From positions 20,502,501-20,566,500 of the forward strand of contig NC_058196.1 in the NCBI RefSeq assembly GCF_907165205.1: a stretch of DNA of 64,000 nt, written 5' to 3'. The position numbers were made by a program, and so were the translations under genes. Below, piece by piece: positions 1 to 11,400 of the stretch. This DNA is from Coccinella septempunctata (lineage: Eukaryota > Arthropoda > Insecta > Coleoptera > Coccinellidae). Position 1 is the first letter of the stretch. Every line of letters starts with the position of its first letter. Below the pieces are notes generated by a model. It was not told the DNA's origin. It searched no databases and saw nothing but the letters and a program-made list of their open reading frames with translations.

Positions 1-431
1 GAATGTTTGAAGATATTGAGGATGATAATAATATGGTCGAACAAAGCTGATTGGTTATCAAAGTAATCTTTCAAGTTTTGAAAATAAGATCATAGAATGT
101 ATAACACTTTGGCTAAGTCATACGGTTTATTATAACAACTGATACATTCTCAAAAAAATGATTTTTTCGTCGACCTAAAAAAATAATGATATTTCACGTT
201 CTCATTTCTGAATGACAGTTCGACCGTTTTTGAAGGCAAGTATTTTCGTTACCATCCACTTTTCGTCCTCAAACACTTTTCGTCTGCTTTGTTCCTCGCC
301 TAATTACAGTTGACAGAGAGGCGATTTAATCAATTTCGAGAGCCAGGATTTGAAGAAAATATAAGTGCCTGTGGTAATAACTGTCATTTCCACCTGTCAA
401 ATTATTTCTTCACGAAATCTGATATATTTTT

Positions 432-760
432 CGAGTGAATTAAGAACGTGGTTTGAATATTATTATTCATTATAATCAAGAATGGATAATGACAGCGATA
501 TTGATATGAGTAACACTCCTCCAGAGATGAGGCAATTGGTAACTACGGCCAGGTTGGATTTACAGCACACAAATGAATACTTGCTTTCATAAAGGTATGC
601 GAGGTCGACGAAAAAATTTAATATGCACCTCGGCAAACAACCGTCATACTGTCTCGCCTGCTTACTAGCCTCGGCTACGCCTACGCCAATTTGCAGGCTC
701 GAGTGTAATAGACAGTTTTCCGTCCTTGGTACATAAATGAATATTATGCGTTGATTGTTC
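432..760 (+). repeat. Dispersed element fragment, copy A, with start-codon exon-like segment
   Basis: The segment matches, in inverted orientation, 16621-16894 continuing at 18095. Shared blocks are the leader before the ATG (GTTTGAATATTA.. TTATAATCAAG), a short reading frame from 482, and a later block around 685-745 (GTAATAGACAGTTTT, then CCTTGGTACAT). The peptide starts MDNDSDIDMSNTPPEM; copy B has MDMSNTVLEM, followed in both by a TT-x-RLD motif. Copy A carries about 80 bases absent from B after RLD and a stop at 590-592, directly followed by a donor-like AAG|GTATG. I do not recognise the protein. Two copies with a conserved leader and N-terminus suggest the 5' part of an unclassified transposon or a duplicated gene fragment. 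Confidence 0.5.
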
Positions 761-3364
761 AAACATAAAACTGATGAACAACTTGATAATTGCTATCTAT
801 CTTTGGCAAAAAATATGTGTGAGTATACTTCACAGTTGAATTACTCTCTAGTCTGGCGTTCCACGCTGATCATTGATATGTTTTTCATGCTGAACTTGAG
901 GCTATGTAAGTTGACATAGCTGCAGGGATAAGACACTTTTCGGAGAAAATTATGGTTTTCAATTTTTGTATTGAGGCAATACAGTATTAAGAACATGACA
1001 TGAGTGGATGAGTTGATATCTTGGTTGATATTGAAAACCATCATATTATGTATATCGATTTCCATAAAAAATATATCCAATTTCCTGATGAAAACAACCT
1101 ACTTTCAATACGAAAATTATATTCCTCATAATATGCTTACAACTTTTCAAGGATAAAAATACTCAGCTCTTTGCAATATGACTGAAATTTTCAATTTTTT
1201 TTATATAGATAGGCTCAATCGACTTTAGGAAATTATTTCATTGAATTAACGAACTCTGCCAGTTATGCACCATATAAATGAAATCAACTGCCCCTCAATT
1301 TACTTATATCAAAAATTGGAAAACAGATATCCGAAGAAATCGAATATATGGATTAGCAATCAATGTTTGAAAGAAATATCTGTTAACTACGAATAAATAA
1401 AACAGTCAGGGCGTCACATATCAATTGCCTATACTGATAAAATATTATAATTTGAATTAATGGAATCAATAACCATCGAACTGTTTCAAAAAACAAATTT
1501 GGCCATATGGCCACTATACAAAAACAGGTTTAAAACTATGCCAATAAGATTGAGTAAATATGTCAGGATTCGATCAAGAAATTCATCATTGGACCATCAC
1601 ATCATATCGATGTGTGATTGAAAAAATATCTACTCACCATCTTCATCTATACGCATGGAATGTGAACTCACCTGAAAAAGAAAAAAAATTTTAGACATAA
1701 TGATTTGAATATCGAGATAAAAATCATGATATAATACCTCTGCAGTCGAATATTCATATAAGGAATTTCACATCGAAGTGAGGCAAAATCAGTAGTAAAC
1801 TTGCATAAATCTTTATTCCGATATTCTAAAAGTTGTCCCATAGTTCTCATAAAATCTCGTTAAAAAGTTTTCTGCAAATACTTGCTTCATATGGTTTTAA
1901 TGCCAAATGTATTCATAATAAAAATTTTAGGAAATATAATTTTTCAACACTGCATGATAAAGCGAAAAGAGCATACCTTTTTTGGTGGAAAATATATTCT
2001 TGAAAAATATCATAATTTTCAAATGTTTCAGATATAGTTGCAATACAAGTTCTACTACATTCATTAGAGTTGTTCATTGAAATTTTAATTTATGTGTCTT
2101 CAAATAATTAATTGGCAGAGATGACTTTTGTTTTTTTTGCATGTAGGCTTCTGTCAAACAATGTTATTTGCTTGTTATTTGATATTACCCTACGAGTATT
2201 TAACATTCTTATCACACCCTGTATGTCGTGAACTAGCAACATTTGTAGGAGCATTAGTTATTATTGAGTTGAATACCCAATGGTAGGAGGCAACTTCGGC
2301 TTAGGCCTGGTACTTTCACGTGCATAACTAAATTCATTCGATGGATAAGTCTTGTTCTTAGAATAAGTAAAAATGCAGTCTTCTCAGTTTCAGATAGTGT
2401 TATTCATCGAAAAATTCTTTCATTGAAACTCGTTAATGAGATTTTATTTGTCATAGATGGAATGTCGGTACGTCATTATTGGTTGAATTTTTCAGATTCT
2501 GGATGTATGGTTATTCTTTGTATGCTTTCACGAAATATTTGCTTTCTAGTTGGAATTATGACAATTTCTACAATGCGGTGTCTTATTTTACATTAATCAG
2601 TGAAAAGTAGTATACCGTGTTTTCATAGAATTGTTATTCTGGATTTTCGTTTTGATTTGAATCACATATTCACACCAATGAGAAAACGACTTTTCCAACA
2701 TAATGAAAAAACACATAATCAGATAAATACTGAAGAAAATTGTTGTATTTTTACGAACCATAATCACGAAAGTGGAAATACAAAGGAGTATTGAAAATCG
2801 TCAAATTCAATTCACGGATACAGAATCCATTTCATCCCCATAAAATTTGAGATAGAGAAACACCATTCGGCAATTATTCCCTACCGATGGAGTGGAAAAA
2901 TATTTTTCGTGATAAATAGCTTGCATGTATCTACTAAAGGTATCTACTTGATTGAATGATTGAATTTCCCGAGGGTGACATGGAAGAAACACTGAGATTC
3001 TGTGTCTCGAGGAATGGATGTAACATGATACGCATTTCAATCTGGTGAGGCTCTATCGTCGTTAAATGCTCTATATTTCATATTTGAAGAGAGCAAATCG
3101 ATTATTTAAATTTTAACATTGATTTTGTTTCAGAGACTGGGAGTGAAAACCCTGAAAATTTCAGAAGATGCAGATTCCTGCCAGATTGAATTTTAATCGA
3201 TATCTTAGAGTAAAATCAGCATAAAAGTGAAATAATCACTAACTACTGAGTCTCGCATGCATTATTCTATAAATGAAATGGACATAGAATACTTCAATAC
3301 ATTGTAATAGTAAAGGTCATAGAATGAGATGAATATTCATAAATTTTTTTGCTCTTTTTTATTT
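761..3364. other. No gene seen
   Basis: AT-rich sequence with only short, unconvincing reading frames. The only recurrent motif I see is ACACCCTGTATG near 2213, the kind of end found on many short arthropod dispersed repeats. No repeat partner for this stretch was found in the window. Confidence 0.5.
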
Positions 3365-3560
3365 CCAAAAAGCTTTACCATAGAACCAGTGGATGGAAAC
3401 CCATGGTCCTACTACCTGGCCAACAAGATCACCGGACCTCAATCGTTTGATTTTTTCGCATGGGGATATGAATAATAAAATTTTCTGCCATAAATGGGGA
3501 TGATTAGAGCAGAGAGTCAGAAACGCCATCAGAGAGATTTCCCACGTTATATGCTGTTAG
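3365..3560 (+). pseudogene. Decayed DDE transposase C-terminal fragment
   Basis: In one frame from about 3388 the sequence reads QWMETHGPTTWPTRSPDL followed by N-R-L, which matches the third catalytic region of a widespread insect Tc1/mariner-type transposase (usually W-P-x-RSPDL-x-PLDFFLWG). After a frameshift a second frame gives LEQRVRNAIREISPRYM, matching the usual downstream helix. The catalytic Asp of the PDL motif survives, but the LDFFLW part is altered and frameshifted. No upstream catalytic domain or terminal repeats were recognised, so this is a short relic. It is a different family from the mariner at 26.2 kb and the Tc1-like copies at 48.7, 54.4 and 58.5 kb. Confidence 0.6.
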
Positions 3561-5702
3561 AAAAAGACGTCAAATTTGTTCACAGAATAATGGTACTCCA
3601 TTTAGGAACTTCGTATTATATTGAAATGGATTATAGAAATAATTCTTCTCCATATTTATTCAAATTGAGTGTAACATGAAGTACATAATTTCAATGAAGT
3701 TATTGATGTTTCAGCTAACATCGTAGTTTCGCATCATAGAGATGAAGATTTATTGGGAGTGAACATTTTTGTGGTCAAAGGTTGCATAGAATTCTGTGGA
3801 AAATGGTAAGTCTACTAAAATTGTGATTTCGCCTTGAGTGAGGAAGTAACATATCGACGTATGAATATTTTTGAAAGCTAATTTTCTTATGTAGATATTA
3901 TTTATGTAACAAGAGATCAAAAAAAGATATGAGGAAGTTACGTATATTTTCCACTTTTAGTACAACACATAAAAAAAGTTGAATATAGTGTCGTGACCCA
4001 GTTCAAAAGTGCCTGTAGAAAGTTCTTAGTATTTCATATATTCTAGAAAATAAAGAATTTATGACACATTTTCGAAATCGACAAAATATAAAAATTTTGT
4101 TATATTTTCGAAACGCATGAAAATATCGAGAAACAGTTACCACCAATGGAATTTTCACAAAAATCGAGTCCAAAACCTTTCAACGTTTTTACCTGTCTAG
4201 TCTGGAAGTACCATAAATAACCAAAATCAAACAATTTGGGATACCCTGTATGTTTTCAACCTTGAATTACTCGGAAACGGTCAATCTCCACTATACTCAC
4301 ACCCAACATACGCAACAACGGCTAAACCATCTCTCAACTTTATGAAATTTCATACTCCATCCCCATGAAATAAAAGATAAAAGCATATTGGATAACGCTG
4401 TAACAGGGTTTCATTGTTTCTGTCCAAAAATTAATCGAATCTGAAAGAGCACAAGCAGAAGTGGCGTAATGCCGAGTTTCATTACGAGGCCTCCTGCCAG
4501 CGATTAGAACACCCCCATCCCCGATAGTTTGATTTATAATGAACAAATTGAATTTTCGTCCCGAAATTTTTCATGTCATACAGATGTCGGATTAATTTAA
4601 CACACACATCAATCACTGCGCTGGATTTTGAGATGACCTACGGAAATGTGATATAACTGCGTTTTATCGGATGATCTGAAAATCCGTTGAAACGATATAT
4701 AGGGCGATTCACAGCGATGGCCTATTTGAAGTATATGGAGAACTATTCAAAATTTTGTGCTGAAAATTTGTATGTTGATGTTTCCGACAGTCAACTTTCT
4801 CTATGATATATTTTCAGACCTCTGCAACTTCCGGTTATACCGGAAACAGCGTGCTGCTTTATTTTCAAATGGCACACTCAGTTTATCTCCGCATCGTCAT
4901 TCCAACAGTATACCGTACCTTGGGTAAAAATTCAACGGTTTATTGAGATTCTCATGAAAAAACTTGTGAAAACGGGAGATTACACTTTTTTTAATATTTC
5001 TTCAGAAAAAGGTTTTTTCAGAGGAATCTTAATGATTTTTATATTTTTCTGTAGTATTTTAACACTGTATGCTGTTTGTACCTGAATTCTGAAAAAACAG
5101 GATGCTTATGAGAAGATCATTAAGTTGGAAAAATCGAATTCATCAAAACTCAAGATTTTCAAATTACAACCTCTATTTTTTATTCTTTCAGCTGATTGTA
5201 CGTTAAAAAAAGGAGGGGGTACCCAAATAAACCCTATACCTTGAATAGAAACTTTCCGAGTTTTCAATAAAGAAAAACTTGAAATAAGGGTAATCAGCCA
5301 TTTCAAACTACTTGACTACTTATACGTTCTGATGAAATTTTGGCATTTCATCAGAAATGAGTTCCTTGTTGGGATTGTTGATAATTCGTTAAAAATTCAC
5401 GAAATGTCAAAATCATTTATGGAAACGTCGAATTTTGGTTTCCTTTGATTTCCGGAAATAACGAACTATCCAAGCAGTTCGAAATTGCTGTTTTAACTCA
5501 CTTCTAGTATTTTTCTGATAACTCTGAAAGGTTTCAATTAAGGTATGGAGTTCATACAGTTAACTGCCTCATTTTTCACGAAGAATTTTAGGTTCTGTTT
5601 TGAAAATCTTGGATGTTGATGAATTCTATTCGTCCAACTTGGTAATTTTGTTATAAAAGCTAGTATATTTCCGATAGACATAGAAAACAATAAATAACAC
5701 AA
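3561..5702. other. No gene seen; small palindrome
   Basis: Mostly AT-rich sequence without credible coding potential. It contains TACCCTGTATG near 4241, a common arthropod repeat terminus, and a short perfect palindrome (TTCCGGT / ACCGGAA around 4828-4844, loop TAT). A repeat-like stretch at 4690-4860 probably belongs to a dispersed element, but no partner is visible here. Confidence 0.45.
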
Positions 5703-6098
5703 GGTCCTTTCGTTTGCATAAAAAGTGTAGCACTTTTCTACACTCGATTTGATTTACACCTGTGTATAGGAATTGTAGTTAATCTACACATAGTCAAAAG
5801 GAGATGTAGATAAACTACACCTCCTCTACACTGGTGTAAATTCAATCAACGAACGAATACCAAAATCGAGTGTCGAAAAGTGCTACACTATGATCCTTTC
5901 GTTTGCATAAAAAGTGTAGCACTTTTCTACACTCGATTTGATTTACACCAGTGTAGGAGAAGTGTAGTTTATCTACACATAGTCAGAAGGAGATGTAGAT
6001 AAACTACACCTCGTCTACAGTGGTGTAAATTCAATCAGCAAACGAATACTAAAATCGAGTGTAGAAAAGTGCTACACTTTTTATGCAAATGAAAGGAT
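5703..6098. repeat. Head-to-tail pair of palindromic MITEs
   Basis: Two adjacent copies (about 5703-5890 and 5892-6098) of a nearly perfect foldback of about 200 bp. Each arm contains AAGTGTAGCACTTTTCTACA and the TTTACACC-AGTGTAG and AGTTTATCTACAC blocks, mirrored around a short centre (ATAGTCAGAAGGA in copy 2). Copy 2 is complete, with terminal GATCCTTTC-TTTGCATAAAAA on both ends. Copy 1 lacks its right-hand tail and runs directly into copy 2. No coding capacity. Single strands would form a stem of about 90 bp. Confidence 0.8.
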
Positions 6099-6104
6099 CT
6101 TTTT

Positions 6105-6650
6105 TATGCAAAAAAAAAGACCTTTTGTGATCAGTTGAAAAACTTGTTTTACGGTGTCATGTAGTTAAGGTAGAAATGGTGTAGAAGTATCGAGAAACAG
6201 TATCAAAAGTTATTGAGAAATTGCTAGTGGTTAGAGTGCTGTCTTCACCCCAACTTACCTCAATCGATAAAATAACCAACGGCTTGTTTAGAAACAAACA
6301 GCTATTGATTTACAGCCATAACGTAAGGCGCGTACTCACTGGCGAGCCTCAACAGCAACCGTCTATATAAATCCCATAAAATTTTACGCCGCAGACTTCA
6401 TAGACAGGCATTTTTGTCTATCTCATCAAGATAGTGTATTTGTTGTCCTTTATTATCAACGCATATTTCAGTCGATGTTGCCAACTTGTGCAATAGAAAC
6501 GAAACGCTTTAAATTTTAAATACCCATTTTCATTTTTGATTTTTAAGTACTTAAATATTTTTTTTTTGGGAAACGGTTGTGAAGTTTCAAAGATATTTCA
6601 TAAAAAATACATCATTTTCGTCAGAAGGAGTATTCCCTATTGAGCATCTG
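6105..6650 (+). repeat. Dispersed repeat with paralogs at 8.9 kb (inverted) and 47.2-47.7 kb
   Basis: 6105-6290 is an inverted repeat of 8893-9060 (shared blocks GATCAGTTGAAAAAC, CTTGTTTTACGGTGTCATGT, ATTGCTAGTGGT). 6276-6650 matches 47200-47735 in direct orientation (GGCGCGTACT-ACTGGCGAGC, TTGTTGTCCTTTATTATCAA, CATCATTTTCGTCAGAAGGA). The unit includes TATATAAATCCC near 6365, a possible TATA box, but no reading frame. The comparison gives the empty site for the Harbinger MITE at 47226. Family not recognised. Confidence 0.7.
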
Positions 6651-7229
6651 ATTGTGAGGCTCGATACTCAATATTATATTGACGTATGATCTGTATTCGA
6701 GCTACTCCATCTTCTTTTGTTTATTCTTTATTTTCAAACCAAGACATGCGTTTCGATATATCAATATCAGGTGAACTGAAATATTTGAAACAAACTACGT
6801 AAACAAGCATTTGATTTTACTCTTTAATATCTAAAGGGGGTTTCCAGAACATTCAGATCACTTTCGGAGCAGGTACAAATCAGTCCAGTGATGGATCGAC
6901 GATTTCCTGGGCCCTACGCTTGAAAACTTTCAGGGCCCCCCCTATAGTTTTTCAATTCCTGTCAAAAAAAAAGATCCAATGAGAATTCAGTTTTTTCAAA
7001 ACCAACATGAATTTTATTAATGAAATATAGAAAACATCAATTGAAATATATCGAATAAATTAAAATCAACAAAAAAGAAAACAACTCAACAAGAGTGAAT
7101 CAGTTACAGAATACAACTCAATATTTCTTTATACAAAAAAAAAACTAACATGAATATAGGAAATCTAAACTTAATTAGTCAAGTGAACTTTTTTCTTTAT
7201 TTTCATATTTGATAAGTAATATTTGCGTC
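6651..7229. other. No gene seen; GC-rich mini-hairpin
   Basis: AT-rich apart from a small perfect inverted repeat, GGGCCCT at 6909 and AGGGCCC near 6931, with a 16-base loop. No coding potential recognised. Confidence 0.4.
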
Positions 7230-7515
7230 CTTTGATGATAATAATCGATGAAATTCTCGGTTGAGAACAACTTCAGAATACTAATTTTCATCCAATGTTT
7301 TGTTTATTTCATGCATAAACTTCATCAGGACCTGCCAAAGTACAAATCCATCACACTTCTCAGAATGAGGTCAAAAAGATTTATTTTTTAATTTTTCGAC
7401 CCCACTCTTAGCTGTGTGATAGCTTTGTATTCCTTTTCAGGCCCTGATGAAGTTTATGCATGAAATAAACGAAACGTTGGCTGAAAATTTGTACTGTGAA
7501 GTTGTTCTCAACTCA
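7230..7515. repeat. PLE-type tail in inverted-repeat arrangement
   Basis: A long inverted repeat. The left arm (about 7240-7350) is the reverse complement of the right arm (about 7420-7515), with a loop of roughly 55 bases around 7360-7415. Both arms carry CCTGATGAAGTTTATGCATG, AAATAAAC and GAAGTTGTTCTCAAC. The motif CTGATGA-stem-GAAAC is characteristic of Penelope-like element termini, where hammerhead ribozymes are known, and inverted terminal copies are common in PLEs. No reverse transcriptase or GIY-YIG sequence is present. Confidence 0.55.
7434..7487 (+). ncRNA. Type I hammerhead ribozyme candidate, core intact
   Basis: All elements are visible. Stem I is TTTTCA (7434-7439), a bulged G and GCC (7441-7443), pairing with GGC (7479-7481) and TGAAAA (7482-7487). 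The core CTGATGA is at 7444-7450. Stem II is GTTTAT (7452-7457) with ATAAAC (7465-7470). GAAA is at 7471-7474. Stem III is the two-pair palindrome ACGT (7474-7477), and H17 is T7478. Predicted cleavage lies between 7478 and 7479. One extra A (7451) sits between the core and stem II, unlike the canonical form. So tiny a stem III is typical of PLE hammerheads, which are thought to work as dimers. The mirrored copy near 7299-7333 has lost the GAAA and stem I pairing. Confidence 0.6.
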
Positions 7516-8892
7516 ACCGACAATCCTATCAATTTTTTATTTTCATGTACATTATTTTATTGCAGCATCGTAATCCGCACTGTTCGTTATATCACTATCG
7601 AAGGAAAGAGTTCCTAAGAAAAAAAATAAAAATGTTTTTTTTGAAGAACAGAGATTCATTCATGTTATTAACTTTCCCAGGTGAAATTATCTCTTCTTTG
7701 AATTTCCACATGAAAAAATTTCTCGAAAAGTCTCGCCATTGGCTACAATTCGTATCCTGGTGAAATTGAAAAAAGACGTTCGTTAAGTTCATCTTTCCGA
7801 TGAAAGTGGAAACTATTGTAATATTCGTAACTTCTACTTATCGTTCAAGTGTTCTGGCAACACCCCAGATTTTGGTAGTCTTTCCCCCTTTATTTCTTAT
7901 ACGGATGGCGAGAAATTCCCGTGGTATGAACTCCTCTTAAAGTTATTGTAATTGCAATTATTTTGTCATTATGAATGCGGAAAGTGAACTGAAAGAATAT
8001 GTCCAACAGCGTTTTCCAATATCAGGAATGAAATTATAAAAACCAATCAACCGGCTGGAATCGACCTGAAATTGTAGTGTGGTATGGCTAAAAGCGAAGT
8101 AATGAAATTACAATCTGCTATGGTTGTGCACCGGGGCAAAACTATCACTGAAATACGTTAGTTCTAATAACGTTTACTATATTAATGAACCGACTTGCTC
8201 GCTACAGAGATTCATGCATTATTTATGTCCTGGCAATTTGCGAAATATTGAACGAAGAGTACTCAGTTTGTGTAATAAATGGTTCGATGCAGCAGACAAA
8301 TGTTTGATCAGCATTGGAGTAACCATGAAAACAAGTCATGAATTTCTAATTTATTTTCACAGTGATTTCGCTCGAATATTCTGCATTCTCCGTTCTCCAC
8401 AAAAAGTAGGATTGAAAGAGGAATAAGAATAATTTAAAAGAGACAAGGTTTCGTTTTTATATTCTTACCTATTTTATGGTACAGTGAACAACAGAAATGG
8501 TTTTTAATCGAATAATTTGTATGATCTTCAAATTAGTTGATCCTTTGATTTGAAAATTTTTATTTATTCCGACATATTTTTCAATTTCTGCATCTAACTC
8601 AATTGATAGGTACACTCATCCATTCTACATTCATTTGACAATTTTGTTATTCATGTACTTACGGTTTATACTTTTTCAAACAGTGTGTTTTTGAAAGTCA
8701 AAATAGTCGAAATAACCCGTTTAATTGAAAATCACCAAATCAAAACTGTCGAAATGAAAAAATTTAAAAAATCAAAAGTTCGCCTGTTACTCCTTATACG
8801 CCACTGTGATGACGATTATCGAAAAGTCACGATAAACACTCATCTTGTGAGGAGTGAATCAAACATAGGGTTTCATGGAAATGACAATGAAA
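7516..8892. other. No gene seen
   Basis: Several open frames of up to 100 codons occur here, as expected by chance in sequence of this length and composition. None shows a recognisable domain, splice context or repeat partner. Confidence 0.4.
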
Positions 8893-9060
8893 ACTTGGTT
8901 ATTTTATCGATTGAGGTAAGTTGGGGTGAAAACAGCACTCTGACCACTAGCAATTTCTCAATAACTTTTGATACTGTTTCTCGATACTTCTACCTTCAAC
9001 TACATGACACCGTAAAACAAGTTTTTCAACTGATCACAAAAGGTCCTTTCCTTTGCATAA
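8893..9060 (-). repeat. Inverted copy of the 6105-6290 repeat
   Basis: Read on the minus strand it matches 6105-6290, including CCCCAACTTACCTCAATCGA, CTTTTGATACTG and the AAGGTCCTTTC-TTTGCATAAAAA end that also flanks the palindromic MITE pair at 5703. A 207-codon open frame (8685-9308) crosses this repeat, the next repeat and unrelated sequence, so it is not a gene. Confidence 0.65.
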
Positions 9061-9089
9061 AAAAGGTTTTTTTTGCAACTTTGGCGCCC

Positions 9090-9370
9090 TCCCACACATT
9101 TTGGACACGCTTAAATTGTCAGATTAAGAGAATATATACTTTTCAACATGTAATTAACCACATATATGTTTATCTAACATCGAGTATGTACAATGATCGT
9201 TTTTTTTTTACTATTCTGACAGGCTGTCCTAGACCATTCCCCCTATATACAGGTCTAATTTTTAGTAGAGGTACTCTACAGGTTCCAAGGTATGTCCCTT
9301 TATATTAATCTGACACGCTCGAGTAAATCCCGAAATTCCCCCTTCGTCTCCCCAACTATTTCGGATATGT
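9090..9370 (-). repeat. Member of the CTCGAG-x-GTGTCAGATT dispersed repeat
   Basis: On the minus strand it carries CTCGAGCGTGTCAGATTAA (9300-9318) and the AATAGTTGGGGAG block (near 9350) that occur in the same order at 63540-63730. TTTTCAACATGTAATTAACCAC at 9139 recurs as a near match at 18830. The family is unrecognised and carries no reading frame. Confidence 0.5.
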
Positions 9371-9805
9371 ATGAACTGAGTACATATCAGCTAATTAAAT
9401 TGCTTATCGCCTATGTCATAATTCCATTATGTGATATTTTACCAAGTTTGCTTCTCAATACTAGAGTGTCAGAACAGAGTTATTAGAATATTCTAATTTG
9501 ACATAACACTCTTCTCGTATGAAGAATTTCATATCCATTCAAGTTTTTCGAGTATGAGTCTAGCAGATTTTGTAATGATTTTTAAGTTCAATTCGATTAA
9601 TTAATTTAACATGTTACCTCTATGTTCAGAGACTCTGTCTGTAGTTTGATTCACCAATGAATAAGGGCTGAATAATCACAAGTGATTTTTGAATATCATG
9701 ATACTATAGGAAAGTAATGAATTTGTATCGTTGGAATTTGAAGTATCATAATATAATGACCAATCTGAAAAAAAAATGTAATATATTTTAAAAATTCCAC
9801 CTTAC

Positions 9806-10067
9806 CTTCTTTCGGCACGTTATATCCATGCACCTCGCAGTACGTTGTGGGTGCCAGGGAATGTCCAGGACTAGGAGTGTTCAAAGTAGTAGGAGTTGTT
9901 GGAGGGTCTATCGTGAAAAACGTCGCGGCGGATGCCCCGTCATCCAATCCGAAATTAGGTCTCTGCTGATGCTGCTGCCTTCTGCACTTGGTGCACCTCT
10001 TCATCTCCGAGCGCACACGCAGGAGCCACACCATACCAAACAATGCCATGCCAACAGGCTGCCTCAT
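9806..10067 (-). CDS. Possible host-gene coding exon, function unknown
   Basis: This GC-richer stretch stands out from its surroundings. An open frame of about 110 codons on the minus strand ends at a textbook splice donor (GAAAGAAG|GTAAGG; last exon base 9806). The peptide from the ATG at 10067 begins MRQPVGMALFGMVWLLRVRS, a short hydrophobic segment. It is followed by a basic, cysteine-containing EMKRCTKCRRQQ, a DDGASAATFF segment, a Pro/Thr run (DPPTTPTT) and CEVHGYNVPKEG. The frame stays open upstream to about 10148, so the exon may start earlier at an acceptor I cannot pick out. The plus strand is also open for 121 codons, which weakens the call. I do not recognise the protein. It could be an internal exon of a membrane protein with flanking exons outside the window. 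Confidence 0.35.
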
Positions 10068-10148
10068 GGTAGACACTTGGTCATGACATATGTCTTGTGG
10101 GTGCAACTCAAGCGCACACATGCCCCACCGCACATAAAATCTCACACT

Positions 10149-11400
10149 ATTTTTGCGCCCTCAAATCATCTTCACCATTGGAAAAAAAATTAACAAATTC
10201 AATACGGAACAACTTATACAACAACAGGATTAAAGTCGCGAGGTGTATAAAACCTTTATTATGACGAAAACAATGCGGAACCTTATGTTATTTTATCGTC
10301 GTTGAGGGTTGTTAACTACCGCAATCCCCCTGTGTTGTTGTAGGGGCTTTGCCGTCTTAAAGGCGCACTCGTGCACTGAAGAAAGGACATTCTGAGCACA
10401 CGGAGAACTTCGCGACTCGAGAATTCGACGGCATATTCACTTTATTAACTTCCTAACACTCCTCGCAGCTTTTCCACATCCGACTCGACCTGATAAGAAA
10501 AGTTTGATGAGATTTCTTTCCTTCCTTTTAATATTGAGAGGTCAGAAGAGACATGTACCCCGACGCGTGAAAGTCATGCTTGAACAGGTGGGACTGACCG
10601 GAAAATTGTGATGATGTTCGGAATATAAATCTAGTGTTCTCACGAGAAGGGCAGACTTTAGGAAGTTTCAACGATGCATCTGATCTGAAGTTCGATGAAA
10701 TTTTTTGCGGAACTGATTTGCGGAATGAAATGAAACAAGTTTAATGTCTGATTGGTCTTGTGGATTCTGCCTCTCAATATTAAATGTGGAAATTTCTCGG
10801 AAATTGTTGTTCAAGCAGTTGTGGTCTTTCGTGGTGAAAATTTTCAAGTCTTTTGCCCTTTTCATCTCAGGCTTTCTTGTTTCTATAAAATTTCAATTTA
10901 ACTTCATATGGTTGTCTTTTGTAAAATATGCATTAGAAAACACTATGCACAGTTGGTAATAGAAAACTTACCTGTAATTTTCAGATTATAGAGGGAAATT
11001 ACTCAAAATTCGGCATAGAAGATTCCTGATCCGAAATTATCAATATTGCGCGAAAAAACAGGACGAAATATGAATCCCTTCCGAGATAAGGTGGTGTCAA
11101 AAAAATTTCTTGGCCTTATAATTGATAGAATTGCAAGATAAAGAGATATTTTGTTGAAATTTTTATTTAATTTTTTCATTCATCATAATATAATTTCAAT
11201 TCTGAATCAACAAATCTATAAATAAACGTAAAACAACGATAAGACATATTACCTTAAGATTATAGAATAAACTTAAAATACTGCCATACCGTATGAATCA
11301 CGAGTTTCTCTATTAACGATAAACAATAATTGATCTTACACTAGACTAAAATGACGGATATGAGACAGAAAATGGATCATCATACTTGGAAATAGTACAT
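10149..11400. other. Unassigned; possible exon edge near 10491
   Basis: 10200-10500 is GC-richer and repeat-free. On the minus strand a good acceptor (CTTTTCTTATCAG) ends at about 10492, followed by an open frame VESDVEKLRGVLGS and a stop, which could be a terminal exon or chance. AATAAA occurs downstream on the same strand. The rest, 10500-11400, is AT-rich with nothing recognised. Confidence 0.3.

Noticed and set aside
5703..6098. CRISPR-like or satellite array
   Set aside because: Only two units, each a long palindrome, with no spacers; a MITE pair explains it.
8685..9308. 207-codon open frame
   Set aside because: It runs across unrelated sequence, the inverted 6105-6290 repeat and the CTCGAG repeat; no domain or codon pattern supports a gene.
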